Assembly: GCA_963665075.1 (NCBI GenBank)
Contig: OY762063.1
Location: 1,550,001-1,614,000, forward strand
Source of the DNA: JAPULR01 sp963665075
Lineage (GTDB): Bacteria > Chloroflexota > Dehalococcoidia > Lucifugimonadales > GCA-2712585
Direction: 5' to 3'
DNA: 64,000 nt
How positions within the stretch are numbered: position 1 is the first letter of the stretch; the number at the start of each line of letters is the position of its first letter. Below, one piece after another: positions 7,948-16,606 of this stretch. Under the pieces are notes generated by a model. That model was not told the origin of the DNA. It worked only from the letters and a program-made list of their open reading frames with translations, and made no database searches. The position numbers were made by a program, and so were the translations under genes.

Positions 7948-8856
7948 TTACATCATCCGGGCGATGATCTTGTCGGATTGCTCCTTCGTTATGCCGAGGG
8001 GGCGGAATCCGAGGGGGCCGCCTTCTCGCAAAACAGGCTCCTGCCCATCGAGGGTTGGAGCCTGTCTCTGGAGAAACACGCCGGAATAGATGGTGTCGCC
8101 CCAAACCATCGCCTTCTCGCAGGCGGACTTCCAGTCGGTGGGGTCGTGACCTTCGTCCTCCAGCTTCTTGACGCGCTGTTTGAAGAAGGGGTGGCTGTTC
8201 TCCTTGTTGAAGGTGACGCAGGGGCTGAACACGTCGATGATGGAGAATCCCTTATGCTGCATCCCCTGAATAATCAACTCGGTGAGGTGGCGTATGTCGC
8301 CGCTGTAGGCGCGGGCGACGAAGGTGGCGCCGTTCATGATGGCCGAGGTGATGGGATTGACGGGCGGCTCGATGCTGCCGAAGGGGGTGCTCTTGGTCTT
8401 CATGCCCTCGGTGCTTGTGGGCGAAATCTGGCCGGTGGTGAGGCCGTAGATCTGGTTGTTCATCACCACCATAGTCAGGTCCACGTTGCGGCGGGCGGTG
8501 TGAACGAAGTGGTTGCCGCCGATGCCGTAGCCGTCCCCGTCGCCGGTGGTGACGATGATGTTCATCTCGTGGTTGCCCATCTTCGCGCCCGTAGCCACCG
8601 CCAGCGCGCGCCCGTGGAGGGTGTGCATGCCGTAGGTGTTGACGTAGCCGGGCAGGTTGGACGAGCAGCCGATGCCGCTGATCACCATGATTTCGTGGGG
8701 CTGAAGGCCCTGCTCGGCGCAGGCCCTCTGAATGCTGTTGAGCACGCCGAAGTCGCCGCAGCCGGGGCACCAGTCGGGGGTTACCGGGCCGCGAAAGTCT
8801 CTGGCGGTCAGCTTGCGTGCGGGCTTGCCCGACGCAATGTCTACAAGGGTTGTCAT
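7948..8856 (-). CDS. korB: 2-oxoacid:ferredoxin oxidoreductase, beta subunit
   Basis: About 302 residues from the ATG at 8856, which follows AGAGGTG. C-P-G-C-G-D-F-G near residue 30 supplies cluster/TPP-site cysteines, and the TPP-Mg motif G-D-G-D-G-Y-G-I-G-G-N-H leads to a V-V-M-N-N block. It pairs with the alpha/gamma fusion 24 bases upstream. The two-subunit form oxidatively decarboxylates a 2-oxoacid (2-oxoglutarate or pyruvate class) with CoA and reduces ferredoxin. The exact substrate cannot be fixed from motifs. No ferredoxin-domain delta subunit is present, as usual for KorAB types. Confidence 0.9.
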   Translation of the reverse strand: MTTLVDIASGKPARKLTARDFRGPVTPDWCPGCGDFGVLNSIQRACAEQGLQPHEIMVISGIGCSSNLPGYVNTYGMHTLHGRALAVATGAKMGNHEMNIIVTTGDGDGYGIGGNHFVHTARRNVDLTMVVMNNQIYGLTTGQISPTSTEGMKTKSTPFGSIEPPVNPITSAIMNGATFVARAYSGDIRHLTELIIQGMQHKGFSIIDVFSPCVTFNKENSHPFFKQRVKKLEDEGHDPTDWKSACEKAMVWGDTIYSGVFLQRQAPTLDGQEPVLREGGPLGFRPLGITKEQSDKIIARMM

Positions 8857-8880
8857 CCTAATCACCTCTTTGGACTATTG

Positions 8881-10662
8881 CTAGACTATTATTTCCTGGT
8901 AGGGCACGTAAATATCGGTGGCGCCGCTGAGAATCTCCATGATGCCCTCGGAAACGTGGTGGGGCATGAACGGCTCGCCGTCGTACTTGCGGATGTGGCC
9001 GTCGGTGGAGAGGCCAATCTCGCTGCGCATGTAGCGGTGGAACTGGCCGGAGTAGTTGTTCTCGACCATGATGGTCTTCTTGGCGCCGGTAATGATTTCG
9101 GCGATCTTGTCGCCATGCAAGGGAACAATCCACTTGATGGGCAGGTGGTTGGCGGTGACGCCCTTCTCTGCCAGCTGGTCGATGGCCTCCTTGATGACGC
9201 CGTAGGTGGAACCCCAGCCGATAATGGTCACGTCGGCGTCGGCGGGGCCTTCGAGTTCCGGCGCGGGTACCCGTTGGACGATGTTGCGGAACTTGCGGGC
9301 GCGCTTTTCGACCATCTTGCGGCGCTTGTGGGGATGAGTGAATTCGTCGCTGATGAGAATCGAGTCCTCGTCATGCTCGTCGGTGGCGACAACGTGGGTG
9401 TAGCCTTCAAGGCCGGGGAGCGCGCGCGGGGAGACGCCCGATTCGGTGTCCAGATAGCGCTTGTAGCCGTTGGTGGCGGAGTGCTCGGTGATGATGTTCC
9501 CCCGGTCGATGACGGGCTGCATGTCGATGGCGTCCGGGTCGAAGCTGAAGCGCCCTTCGCCGATGACCAGGTCGGAGATGACGATGCCGGGGCACTGGGC
9601 GTTGTCGACGAGGTTGAAGAGTTCGGGCATGGTGTTGAAGGCGTCGAGGGCGTCTTTGGGAGCGACGATGAATCGCTCGAAGTCGCCCTGGCTGGCGCCG
9701 AGAATCTGCCACAGGTCGCCCTGTTCCGACTTGGTGGGGACGCCCGTGGAGGGGCCTGCGCGCATGACGTCGATGAATACGACGGGTATCTCCATCATGC
9801 CGGCGCTGCCGACGGCCTCGGTCATCAGGGCGAAGCCGCCGCCGGAGGTGGCGCACATGGCGCGGCATCCGGTGTGGGCGGCGCCGATGGTCATGTTGGC
9901 GACGCCGATTTCGTCCTCAACCTGCCGCACCATGATGTCGAGAGCGCGGGCGTGGGCGGCCATCCAGTGGAGGACGCCGGTGGAGGGACTCATGGGATAG
10001 GCGGCGTAGAACTTGACGCCGGCTGCGGCGCCGCCCATCGCGACGGCGTCGTTGCCCGACCAGACGGCGAGGGGGTTCCCGCCCATCGGAGCGGGCTGCT
10101 CGAAGGGCTTGAAGTTTTCTACGGCGTATTCGTAGCCGGCCTTCGCGAACTTCACGTTCTCGTCCACCACGGCCTGACCGTGCCGGGCGAAGCGCAGCTT
10201 GAGGCTGTCTTCCAGAATCCCGAAGTCGAGGCCCAGCATGTACATGATGGAGCCGACGGCGACGGTGTTCTGGATGAGCCGATTTCTGCTGCCGCCGGTG
10301 AGGTGGGAGATGGGCAGGGCGCAAAGCTGGACGCCTTCCGCGGCGTCGTTGACCTTGATGCGGTCTCCGTTATAGACGATGCTGGAGCCGGGGCCCATCA
10401 GGTTGGCGTGGCGGTCGGCGGTGTCCTGGTTCAGGCAGAGGAGAAGGTCCAGCTTGTCGCCGTGGTTGAGGACTTCCTCTTCGCCGACGCGGATGGTGAG
10501 GAAGATGTGGCCGCCGCGGATGATGGACTGGTAGGCGTTGTAGGTGTAGAGGTGGAGGCCGCGGCGCACGAAGACGCGGGCCAGAATGTCGCCGGGGGTG
10601 GCGATGCCCTGACCGGCCTCGCCGCCGATAGCCATGGCGAAATCGAATTTCCCTTGAGTCAT
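8881..10662 (-). CDS. korA: 2-oxoacid:ferredoxin oxidoreductase, fused gamma-alpha subunit
   Basis: A 593-residue fusion. Residues about 1-190 are the gamma domain (G-G-E-A-G-Q-G near residue 13, S-I-I-R-G-G-H near 45). About 200-590 form the alpha/pyrimidine-binding and transketolase-C parts (A-Y-P-M-S-P-S-T, G-A-A-H-T-G-C-R). The ATG at 10662 follows an AAGGAG site. The beta gene follows directly, forming a korAB operon. Together they link 2-oxoacid oxidation to reduced ferredoxin, for energy metabolism or, in reverse, carboxylation. Confidence 0.9.
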   Translation of the reverse strand: MTQGKFDFAMAIGGEAGQGIATPGDILARVFVRRGLHLYTYNAYQSIIRGGHIFLTIRVGEEEVLNHGDKLDLLLCLNQDTADRHANLMGPGSSIVYNGDRIKVNDAAEGVQLCALPISHLTGGSRNRLIQNTVAVGSIMYMLGLDFGILEDSLKLRFARHGQAVVDENVKFAKAGYEYAVENFKPFEQPAPMGGNPLAVWSGNDAVAMGGAAAGVKFYAAYPMSPSTGVLHWMAAHARALDIMVRQVEDEIGVANMTIGAAHTGCRAMCATSGGGFALMTEAVGSAGMMEIPVVFIDVMRAGPSTGVPTKSEQGDLWQILGASQGDFERFIVAPKDALDAFNTMPELFNLVDNAQCPGIVISDLVIGEGRFSFDPDAIDMQPVIDRGNIITEHSATNGYKRYLDTESGVSPRALPGLEGYTHVVATDEHDEDSILISDEFTHPHKRRKMVEKRARKFRNIVQRVPAPELEGPADADVTIIGWGSTYGVIKEAIDQLAEKGVTANHLPIKWIVPLHGDKIAEIITGAKKTIMVENNYSGQFHRYMRSEIGLSTDGHIRKYDGEPFMPHHVSEGIMEILSGATDIYVPYQEIIV

Positions 10663-11004
10663 GAAGATTACTCCTTATATTACTGCATGGGCCTTTTGGA
10701 TGGCGCAAGCGCGGCGGTTCTCCAAGGAAGGGCCCTGATTCGGTTGTAAAGTGAACGTTTGGGGCGGCGCAAAGGGGGAAGGGCGGACCGGACGGGCCCT
10801 CCCTTTGAGCCGCAAGTATACCCAGTTGCAACAAGGAAGTATAGCGTTAGTGGTTGCGGTAGGCAACCTTGGGGGGTGTTGGGTAGGTGAGATATGCCAG
10901 CGACGTCGTTGAAAAGTGGAGATGGAGTTGAAGGGATAAACCAATTGGGGTTGACAGGAAATACACGTATGCCTATAGTATCCAAACGTATACGGATAAA
11001 GGGA

Positions 11005-11244
11005 ATGGACGTAAAGATGAAACGGAAACTTACCATTACCGTGGATGCAGAGTTGATTCCGATTGCCAAGAGGTACGCACGCGCGCAAGGCGTATCCCTT
11101 TCGTCCCTGGTAGAGCAGTCACTGAGACAAATGACTAAGGGGGAAACACCATCCTTCTCCACTCGCTGGCGCGGCAAGTTCAGGGCGGCCCAACGCAAGG
11201 ATGACCCACGATACGACGCGTTGGCGAAGAAATACCTCCAATGA
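11005..11244 (+). CDS. Antitoxin, DUF6364-like
   Basis: A small protein of about 75-79 residues depending on the start (ATG at 11005 or 11017); upstream in-frame codons look non-coding. The core K-L-T-I-T-V-D-A-E-L followed by A-K-R-Y-A-R-A-Q-G-V-S-L-S-S-L-V-E is the ribbon-helix-helix-like pattern of DUF6364 antitoxins. It overlaps the PIN-domain gene by 4 bases (ATGA), typical of a translationally coupled toxin-antitoxin pair in which this protein neutralises the toxin and probably represses the operon. Confidence 0.8.
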   Translation: MDVKMKRKLTITVDAELIPIAKRYARAQGVSLSSLVEQSLRQMTKGETPSFSTRWRGKFRAAQRKDDPRYDALAKKYLQ

Positions 11245-11648
11245 TGCTCATAGATACCGACGTCCTTATAGATGTCGCGCTTGACAGGAGTCCGCATTCT
11301 GATTCGGCTTCGGAACTCTTGGATCGGCTCGAGCAAGGAATGGGGACTGCGTGGGTAGCTTGGCATTCCCTGTCGAATCTCTACTATATCGTGACTCCAG
11401 TGCTGGGAAGACAAGGCGCTCGCGACTTCATTCTAGAGCTAACCAGGTTGGTGGACGTGGCGGAGACAGGCACCGAGGATATCCGCTATGCCGCCGGACT
11501 ACCGATGGCAGACTTCGAGGACGCTATGCAGGTTGCGGCGGCCCGTGCCTGCGGGGCTCAATGCATAGTTACAAGGAATATCAGAGACTATGCTCGCTCT
11601 CCGATTTCCGCGGTCAATCCACTCCGAGCAATCGAGGAATTCATCTAA
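11241..11648 (+). CDS. vapC: PIN-domain toxin (VapC-type ribonuclease)
   Basis: A 135-residue PIN protein. The conserved acidic residues are visible: D-T-D-V-L-I-D at the N-terminus, E-T-G-T-E-D-I in the middle, and D-F-E-D-A-M-Q plus a C-terminal T-R-N-I-R-D-Y. These form a Mg-dependent RNase site. Overlap with the upstream antitoxin gene supports a type II TA pair. The RNA target is unknown. Confidence 0.85.
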   Translation: MMLIDTDVLIDVALDRSPHSDSASELLDRLEQGMGTAWVAWHSLSNLYYIVTPVLGRQGARDFILELTRLVDVAETGTEDIRYAAGLPMADFEDAMQVAAARACGAQCIVTRNIRDYARSPISAVNPLRAIEEFI

Positions 11649-11696
11649 GGTTGTGGGGCGGACTTACCCAGACGAACGGTCATCCATTTCAAAAAA

Positions 11697-11731
11697 GCTA
11701 GGGGCTGGTTTCAAACCAGCCCCTTTTGTTT
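11697..11731 (+). terminator. Bidirectional Rho-independent terminator
   Basis: GGGGCTGGTTT (11701-11711), a single C, then AAACCAGCCCC (11713-11723) and TTTTGTTT. An A-run precedes the stem, so it can serve both the PIN toxin gene and the converging glutamine synthetase gene. Confidence 0.85.
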
Positions 11732-11818
11732 CTCAACCCCCATCCCCCGCTTTCGCGAGGGCAGGCTCCAACCTTCCCCCATCAAGGGGGAAGAGGAAAG
11801 AGGGTATGGCGGCGGTGG

Positions 11819-12877
11819 TTAGCCGCCGTTGGCGTTGAGGCGGACGCCGGTGATGGTCTCCATTATCAGGCGGGTGACCACGTAGGGGTCCATGTTGGCG
11901 TTGGGGCGGCGGTCTTCGATGTAGCCCTTCTGGTCGTGCTCCACCTGCCAGGGGATGCGGATGGAGGCGCCGCGGTCGGAGACGCCGTAGCGAAATTCCT
12001 TGTAGGAGCAGGTCTCGTGAAGGCCGGTGAGCCGCTCCTCGATGCCGTAGCCGTAGTTCTCGATGTGCAGATCGTGGCGGGTGCCCAGAGCCTCGGCGGC
12101 GTCGACGCAAGCCTGGTAGTTGTTGCGCATCTCGCGGGTGGAGAAGTTGGTGTGGGCGCCGGCGCCGTTCCAGTCGCCGCGGGCGGGCTTGGGGTATAGG
12201 GTGGCGTTGATGCCGAAATCCTCGGCGACGCGGTAGAGGAGCCAGCGGGCGAGCCAGAGCTGGTCGGAGACTTCGACGGCGGGAAGGGGGCCGATCTGGA
12301 ATTCCCACTGTCCGGGCATGACCTCGGCGTTGATGCCGTGGATCTTCAGACCGGCTTCGAGGCAGGCTTCCAGGTGAGCTTCAACGACTTCGCGGCCGTG
12401 AACTTCGTCGTCGCCGACGCCGCAGTAGTAGCCGCCCTGAGGCGGCGGGTAGCCGGACTCCGGGAAGCCGAGGGGCCGGACGCCCTTGAAGAAGGTGTAC
12501 TCCTGCTCGATGCCGAATATCATCTCCTCGCCCCGGCACATTTCAGCGACGGCGGCGCAAGCGGCGCGTGTGTTGCTCGCGTGGGGACTCAGGTCGGTGT
12601 TCAGCACCTCGGTCATGACGAGGAGGTCGCCGCGGTCTCTCTCCAGGAAGGTGTCCATCTTCTTGCGGACGGGGTCCTTGATGGAGAGGACGGGGCGAAT
12701 GACACAGTCGGAGGCTTCGCCCACGGCCTGACCGGTGCTGGAGCCGTCGAATCCCCAGAGGCCGGGCTGCTCAATCTTCCTGCCAATCCTGGTCTTGGAG
12801 CGGAGCTTGGCGGTGGGCTTCGCGCCGTCTATCCAGATATATTCTTCTCTTCGATAGTCATCCCTGTTTATCAGCAT
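11819..12877 (-). CDS. glnII: Glutamine synthetase, type II (eukaryotic-like)
   Basis: From the ATG at 12877 the protein has 352 residues, normal for compact GSII; an in-frame start at 12973 would add 32 residues without family support. Signatures include Y-I-W-I-D-G, G-F-D-G-S-S-T-G-Q-A, E-Q-E-Y-T, the N-A-E-V-M-P-G-Q-W-E-F-Q metal/ammonia segment, N-G-A-G-A-H-T-N-F-S-T and E-D-R-R-P-N-A-N-M-D-P-Y. It makes glutamine from glutamate, ammonia and ATP in the cytosol. The type I adenylylation site is absent, so control is probably transcriptional or allosteric. Confidence 0.9.
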   Translation of the reverse strand: MLINRDDYRREEYIWIDGAKPTAKLRSKTRIGRKIEQPGLWGFDGSSTGQAVGEASDCVIRPVLSIKDPVRKKMDTFLERDRGDLLVMTEVLNTDLSPHASNTRAACAAVAEMCRGEEMIFGIEQEYTFFKGVRPLGFPESGYPPPQGGYYCGVGDDEVHGREVVEAHLEACLEAGLKIHGINAEVMPGQWEFQIGPLPAVEVSDQLWLARWLLYRVAEDFGINATLYPKPARGDWNGAGAHTNFSTREMRNNYQACVDAAEALGTRHDLHIENYGYGIEERLTGLHETCSYKEFRYGVSDRGASIRIPWQVEHDQKGYIEDRRPNANMDPYVVTRLIMETITGVRLNANGG

Positions 12878-13027
12878 TTCTCCCTTGCAACTCCTTACAT
12901 GGTTGTGTGGGGCTTCCGCGCTTGGGGCCGATTTGCCTGGGCCAACTGACCGCGACTGGCAGTGATTTTGCAATCCTGGCAGCGTCTCGGGAAAAGACCC
13001 GCGTCGTTTTCACGGAAGCGTAACGAA

Positions 13028-13056
13028 AATATAGCAGAAAGCGGGGTGGACTTCAA
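13028..13056 (-). promoter_or_regulatory. Promoter for glutamine synthetase
   Basis: Minus-strand TTGAAG (13056-13051) and TATATT (13033-13028) are separated by 17 bp. The start would fall near 13020, giving a leader of about 140 nt. A second candidate, the extended -10 TGATATAAT, lies at 13092-13084. Confidence 0.55.
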
Positions 13057-13365
13057 TTTCCGCAACCCGTGACTGCGTGAGATATTATATCACATAGGCG
13101 CATTGATAGTTGGCAAGTAGAAGCAAGCAAGACAATGTGCCATTGCAACCTTGTCAGGACAATAGGTTGGAGTTTTTGAAGACCGGACGGTAGAGCATTG
13201 CGGAGGGACTTAAACGACGCGGGTCTTATTCCGCAACGCTTAATTGGATTGAGGCTTATTAAGTTTTGGGGCGCAAAGCTAAATAAGAGGGTGAGGGTAG
13301 TTGGTCGCGGGGGTCGAACGGCTCCTGCGGTGACGAAAACGTCGTGGCGCATTCAGTGGGCGGCT

Positions 13366-13394
13366 TTGACACGTTTTTGGGCCGATGGTATATT
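13366..13394 (+). promoter_or_regulatory. Promoter of etfBA
   Basis: TTGACA (13366-13371), 17-bp spacer, TATATT (13389-13394). Transcription would begin near 13401, 31 bases before the TTG at 13432. This supports the short etfB start and excludes starts further upstream. Confidence 0.75.
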
Positions 13395-13431
13395 TCCCAC
13401 CGACTTTAGAATCCAGCCTGAGGAGGCTTAC

Positions 13432-14232
13432 TTGTCGCTCAAAATCATCGTGCTGGCAAAGCAGGTCATCGACCCGGAGATGCCTCGTTCCGCCTTTCAG
13501 GTGGACCGGGAAAACCGCCGCGTTATGACCCCGCCCACGCTTCCGCCGGTGGTCAACGGCTTCGACGAAAACGCCGTTGAAGCCGCCCTTCGCATCAAGG
13601 ACTCCCAGGCCGCCGAGATTACCGTCATTTCGATGGGGCAGAGCTTTGCCCTGGACGTGATGAAGAAGCCCCTTTCGATGGGCGCGGACAGCTTGGTGCT
13701 ACTTCAGGACGACGCCTTCGTCAACACGGTTGACAGCTTCGGCGTGGCGCGGGCGTTGACGGCGGCGGTGCGGAAACTCGGTTCTTTCGATCTGATAATC
13801 GCGGGCAGGCAGGCTTCCGACTGGGACAACGCTCAGGCGCCTCTGGCAGTGGCGGAGATGCTTAATCTGCCAAGCGTGACGATTGGAAGGAAGGTGGAGG
13901 TGGGCGACGGACGGGTGACGGTGGAGCGGCAGATGCCGGAGGGCACGGAGATTGTGGAAGCGCCTATGCCGGCCCTGGTGACGGTGAGCAACGAGTTGGG
14001 ACAGCCACGCTATCCGACCCTGCGGGGCATCATGGCGGCGACGCGGAAGCAGCCGACGGTGTGGTCGCTGGAAGACCTGGGTTTGGACGCGGGCGAACTT
14101 GCGCCGCAGGTGGAGACGGTGGACCTGTACGTGCCTGTAACGGAAACGGACTGCGAGTTCATTATCGGGGAAGACGACGCGGACGCGGGTCGGCTCCTGG
14201 CGTTGAAGCTGCGAGAGGCGAAGCTGGTGTGA
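13432..14232 (+). CDS. etfB: Electron transfer flavoprotein, beta subunit
   Basis: A 266-residue EtfB/FixA protein starting at TTG 13432, which has GAGGAGG just upstream and a promoter at 13366-13394. It starts L-K-I-I-V-L-A-K-Q-V and contains the AMP-binding region with A-G-R-Q-A-S-D-W-D-N-A-Q. EtfBA carries electrons from acyl-CoA or other dehydrogenases to the quinone pool (or takes part in bifurcation). The alpha subunit follows immediately. No ETF-quinone oxidoreductase or acyl-CoA dehydrogenase is nearby. Confidence 0.9.
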   Translation: MSLKIIVLAKQVIDPEMPRSAFQVDRENRRVMTPPTLPPVVNGFDENAVEAALRIKDSQAAEITVISMGQSFALDVMKKPLSMGADSLVLLQDDAFVNTVDSFGVARALTAAVRKLGSFDLIIAGRQASDWDNAQAPLAVAEMLNLPSVTIGRKVEVGDGRVTVERQMPEGTEIVEAPMPALVTVSNELGQPRYPTLRGIMAATRKQPTVWSLEDLGLDAGELAPQVETVDLYVPVTETDCEFIIGEDDADAGRLLALKLREAKLV

Positions 14233-15234
14233 TTGAACATGACTGATTCAGCAGGGGTTCTGGTTCTGGCCGAAACGGAGGGGGGCGTCCTTTCGCCCAC
14301 GGCGGCGGAGCTTTTGACGGCGGGACGTAGCCTGGCGGAAGGGCTGGGTCTTCCGATTTCGCTGGGCGTTGCGGGAAGCGACGCGGGGACGGCCACGCAG
14401 GAAGCGGCGTCGCTAGGCGTACAGCAAGTGTACGCGGCGGAGGACGGGATTCTTTCCGACGATAAACCGGAGCTTCTGCTGGAGGCGTGGGCGCAGATTT
14501 GCCGTCAGACGAATCCCGACGTGGTCTTGATTGCAAGGACTATGGCGGGCCGGGACCTGGCCCCGCGTCTGGCAGTGCGGCTGGGAGTGGGTCTGGCGCA
14601 GGATTGTCTGGAGGTGAGGGTGGACGCGGATTCGGGGCGCATGGTGGCCCATCGTCCGGTATACGGAGGAAACGCGATGGCCGCCGTTGTGTGCAACGGC
14701 ACGCCTCAGATGGCGTGCGTCCGTCCCAAGGCTTACGAGCCGATGGAGGCAGACGAGTCCCAGCAGGCGGAGGTCGTTCCTGTCAGTCTGTCGCTGGACG
14801 AGTCTATGGCGAAGGTCAAGCTGGTGGAGCGGGTGGCGGAGGAGTCGGAGGGAGTGCGGCTGGAATCGGCGAAGATTGTGGTCGCGGGAGGTCGGGGACT
14901 GGGTTCGTCGGAACCGTTCAAGGACCTGGAGGTCATCGCCGGACTGCTGGGAGCGGGCATCGGCGCGTCGCGGGCGGCGGTGGACGCGGGATGGGTTCCT
15001 CCGTCCTGGCAGATAGGTTTGACGGGGAAGACGATTACGCCGGACTTGTACATCACGGTGGCGATAAGCGGGGCCAGCCAGCACATGGCGGGATGCTCGG
15101 GGTCGAAGGTGATTGTGGCGGTGAACAAGGACGCGGAGGCCAACATCTTCAAGGAGGCCCGCTACGGCGTGGTGGGGGATTGGGAGAAGGCGCTGCCCAG
15201 CTTCACGGAGACGCTGCGGGAGCTTTTGGGTTAG
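14233..15234 (+). CDS. etfA: Electron transfer flavoprotein, alpha subunit
   Basis: Up to 333 residues; the start is TTG 14233 or, more likely, ATG 14239, directly after the etfB stop. The C-terminal FAD domain is clear: G-G-R-G-L-G-S, S-R-A-A-V-D-A-G-W, I-G-L-T-G-K-T-I-T-P and I-S-G-A-S-Q-H-M-A-G, then I-V-A-V-N-K-D-A. It binds FAD and docks with EtfB to form the cytosolic electron shuttle. The pair forms a two-gene operon. Confidence 0.9.
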   Translation: MNMTDSAGVLVLAETEGGVLSPTAAELLTAGRSLAEGLGLPISLGVAGSDAGTATQEAASLGVQQVYAAEDGILSDDKPELLLEAWAQICRQTNPDVVLIARTMAGRDLAPRLAVRLGVGLAQDCLEVRVDADSGRMVAHRPVYGGNAMAAVVCNGTPQMACVRPKAYEPMEADESQQAEVVPVSLSLDESMAKVKLVERVAEESEGVRLESAKIVVAGGRGLGSSEPFKDLEVIAGLLGAGIGASRAAVDAGWVPPSWQIGLTGKTITPDLYITVAISGASQHMAGCSGSKVIVAVNKDAEANIFKEARYGVVGDWEKALPSFTETLRELLG

Positions 15235-15310
15235 GCGGGAAGTTTTTCCGTCGGATGGGAATCGTCGAGCAGGAAACCAGGCTTACTTGATCAGTTGACA
15301 GGCGTTGTAA

Positions 15311-15326
15311 CATGTGTCGCCACATG
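15311..15326. promoter_or_regulatory. Putative operator upstream of higBA1
   Basis: A perfect inverted repeat CATGTG-TCGC-CACATG lies 13 bases before the GTG of higB1, with TTGACA at 15295-15300. It is well placed for autorepression by HigA. No equivalent was found upstream of higB2. Confidence 0.45.
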
Positions 15327-15339
15327 ATACTATTCAGTC

Positions 15340-15612
15340 GTGGAGTTTAGGCACTCAGGGTTACGACGACTGTGGTGGGATGGAGACGTCCGGCGCTTGA
15401 ACCCCAGACATATACGGCGACTAATCCGTATTCTTGCCGACTTAAGCGTTGCCGGTCGGCCCTCGGACATGAATCAGCCTGGCTACGGCATTCACCCTCT
15501 AAAGGGCGATCGCAGGGGTGTCTGGAGTGTGCGCGTGAGTAGGAATTGGCGAGTGACATTCCGCTTCGTTGATGGAGTGGCCGTCGAGGTCGATTTGGAA
15601 GACTACCACTAG
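15340..15612 (+). CDS. higB: HigB/RelE-type toxin, copy 1
   Basis: A 90-residue RelE/HigB-fold protein from GTG 15340. It begins V-E-F-R-H-S-G-L-R-R and has the C-terminal block G-V-W-S-V-R-V-S-R-N-W-R-V-T-F-R-F, typical of plasmid-maintenance killer proteins that cut mRNA on the ribosome. The antitoxin gene follows 10 bases downstream, the HigBA toxin-first order. A closely related copy of the same length lies at 16607-16879 on the other strand. Confidence 0.85.
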   Translation: MEFRHSGLRRLWWDGDVRRLNPRHIRRLIRILADLSVAGRPSDMNQPGYGIHPLKGDRRGVWSVRVSRNWRVTFRFVDGVAVEVDLEDYH

Positions 15613-15622
15613 GAGGAAAACC

Positions 15623-15940
15623 GTGGCAGAACAGAGTGGAATTTCTGGATGGATATCGCCGCCGCCAATGCTGAACCCTCCTCATCCTGGGGAAGGTTTG
15701 CGAGAAGATTTGGATGAAATGGGCTGGAGCGTCAATGAGTTTGCCGCCCGCTTAGGAGTGAGTCGCAATACCGCATCCAGACTTTTGAACGGACGCTGCG
15801 GAATCAGCCCTGCGGTTGCCTTGGCCTTGGAGCGCATTGGCTGGAGCAATGCTGATTTCTGGATGCGTCGTCAAGCCGCGTATGACTTGGCTCAAGCACG
15901 GAGGAAGGCGGAAGCATCGGCGGTAAAACAGCCGGCCTAA
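15623..15940 (+). CDS. higA: HigA-type antitoxin, copy 1
   Basis: A 105-residue protein if GTG 15623 is used; AGGAGGAAAA ends 2 bases before it. A shorter start, ATG 15668, would begin right at the conserved domain. The XRE helix-turn-helix reads W-S-V-N-E-F-A-A-R-L-G-V-S-R-N-T-A-S-R-L-L-N-G, followed by the HigA tail A-D-F-W-M-R-R-Q. It neutralises HigB and binds the operator. It is very similar to two other HigA proteins encoded at 16014-16596. Confidence 0.85.
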   Translation: MAEQSGISGWISPPPMLNPPHPGEGLREDLDEMGWSVNEFAARLGVSRNTASRLLNGRCGISPAVALALERIGWSNADFWMRRQAAYDLAQARRKAEASAVKQPA

Positions 15941-16013
15941 GAGCGAACGATCGCCATGCGGGACGGGTAAGTCACGGCGAATTACGCAAAGGGCTCCGTG
16001 GGGGGAAGGGACT

Positions 16014-16313
16014 TTACGTGCCGGCGGGCTGGGATTGATTTCGTTCTTGGTGCTTGGTTGCGGTCAGCTTGCGGCGAGCCTGGGCGAGGTCATAGTGGGC
16101 TTGCAGACGCATCCAGAAGTCGGCGGTGCTCCAGCCGATGCGTTCCAAGGCAATGGCCATCGCGGGCGATATACCGCAACGACCGTTGAGCAGGCGAGAA
16201 GCGGTGTTCCTGCTCACGCCGAGGCGGGCGGCGAATTCGTTGACGCTCCAACCCACCTCCTCCAAATCGTCTCTTAAACTTTCGCCTGGGTGGGATGGGT
16301 TGTCGCGACTCAT
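16014..16313 (-). CDS. higA: HigA-type antitoxin, extra copy without its own toxin
   Basis: A 99-residue XRE-family protein, nearly the same as the other two HigAs through the helix-turn-helix (residues about 25-50) and A-D-F-W-M-R-L-Q. It sits 7 bases downstream of higA2 on the same strand and no higB follows it. Its core is closer to HigA1 than to HigA2, so it may descend from the neighbouring locus. It could act as an anti-addiction antitoxin for either HigB. Confidence 0.8.
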   Translation of the reverse strand: MSRDNPSHPGESLRDDLEEVGWSVNEFAARLGVSRNTASRLLNGRCGISPAMAIALERIGWSTADFWMRLQAHYDLAQARRKLTATKHQERNQSQPAGT

Positions 16314-16320
16314 TGTGCGG

Positions 16321-16596
16321 TTATCTACTTGACGCCGTGGTGGCGGTCAGCTTACGGCGGGCCTGGGCAAGATCGTAGTGGGCTTGATAGCGCATCCAGA
16401 AGTCGGCGTCGCTCCATCCGAGACGCTCCAGGGCTAGGGCGACCTTTGGGGAGACGCCGCAGCGTCCGTTGAGCAGGCGGGAAGCGGTGTTGCGGCTGAC
16501 ACCAATGCGGGCGGCGAATTCGCTGATGCTCCAGCCCATCTCTTCTACGTTATCCCGGACGCTTTCACCTGGATGGCTCGGATTGTCTCGGCTCAT
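16321..16596 (-). CDS. higA: HigA-type antitoxin, copy 2
   Basis: A 91-residue XRE-family antitoxin. The HTH reads S-E-F-A-A-R-I-G-V-S-R-N-T-A-S-R, then A-D-F-W-M-R-Y-Q-A-H-Y-D. It follows higB2 by 10 bases, the same spacing and AGGAGG-type leader as in copy 1, so the two loci are paralogous. It should neutralise HigB2 and regulate the locus. Confidence 0.85.
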   Translation of the reverse strand: MSRDNPSHPGESVRDNVEEMGWSISEFAARIGVSRNTASRLLNGRCGVSPKVALALERLGWSDADFWMRYQAHYDLAQARRKLTATTASSR

Positions 16597-16606
16597 TATT
16601 CACCTC

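Noticed and set aside
7978..10749. 923-codon open frame on the plus strand
   Set aside because: It is antisense to korB and korA, which have clear motifs; the translation is Val/Gly/Asp/Ala-rich shadow sequence of a GC-rich genome.
13198..13431. N-terminal extension of etfB
   Set aside because: The promoter at 13366-13394 lies inside it and the ribosome site points to TTG 13432; the extra residues have no EtfB character.
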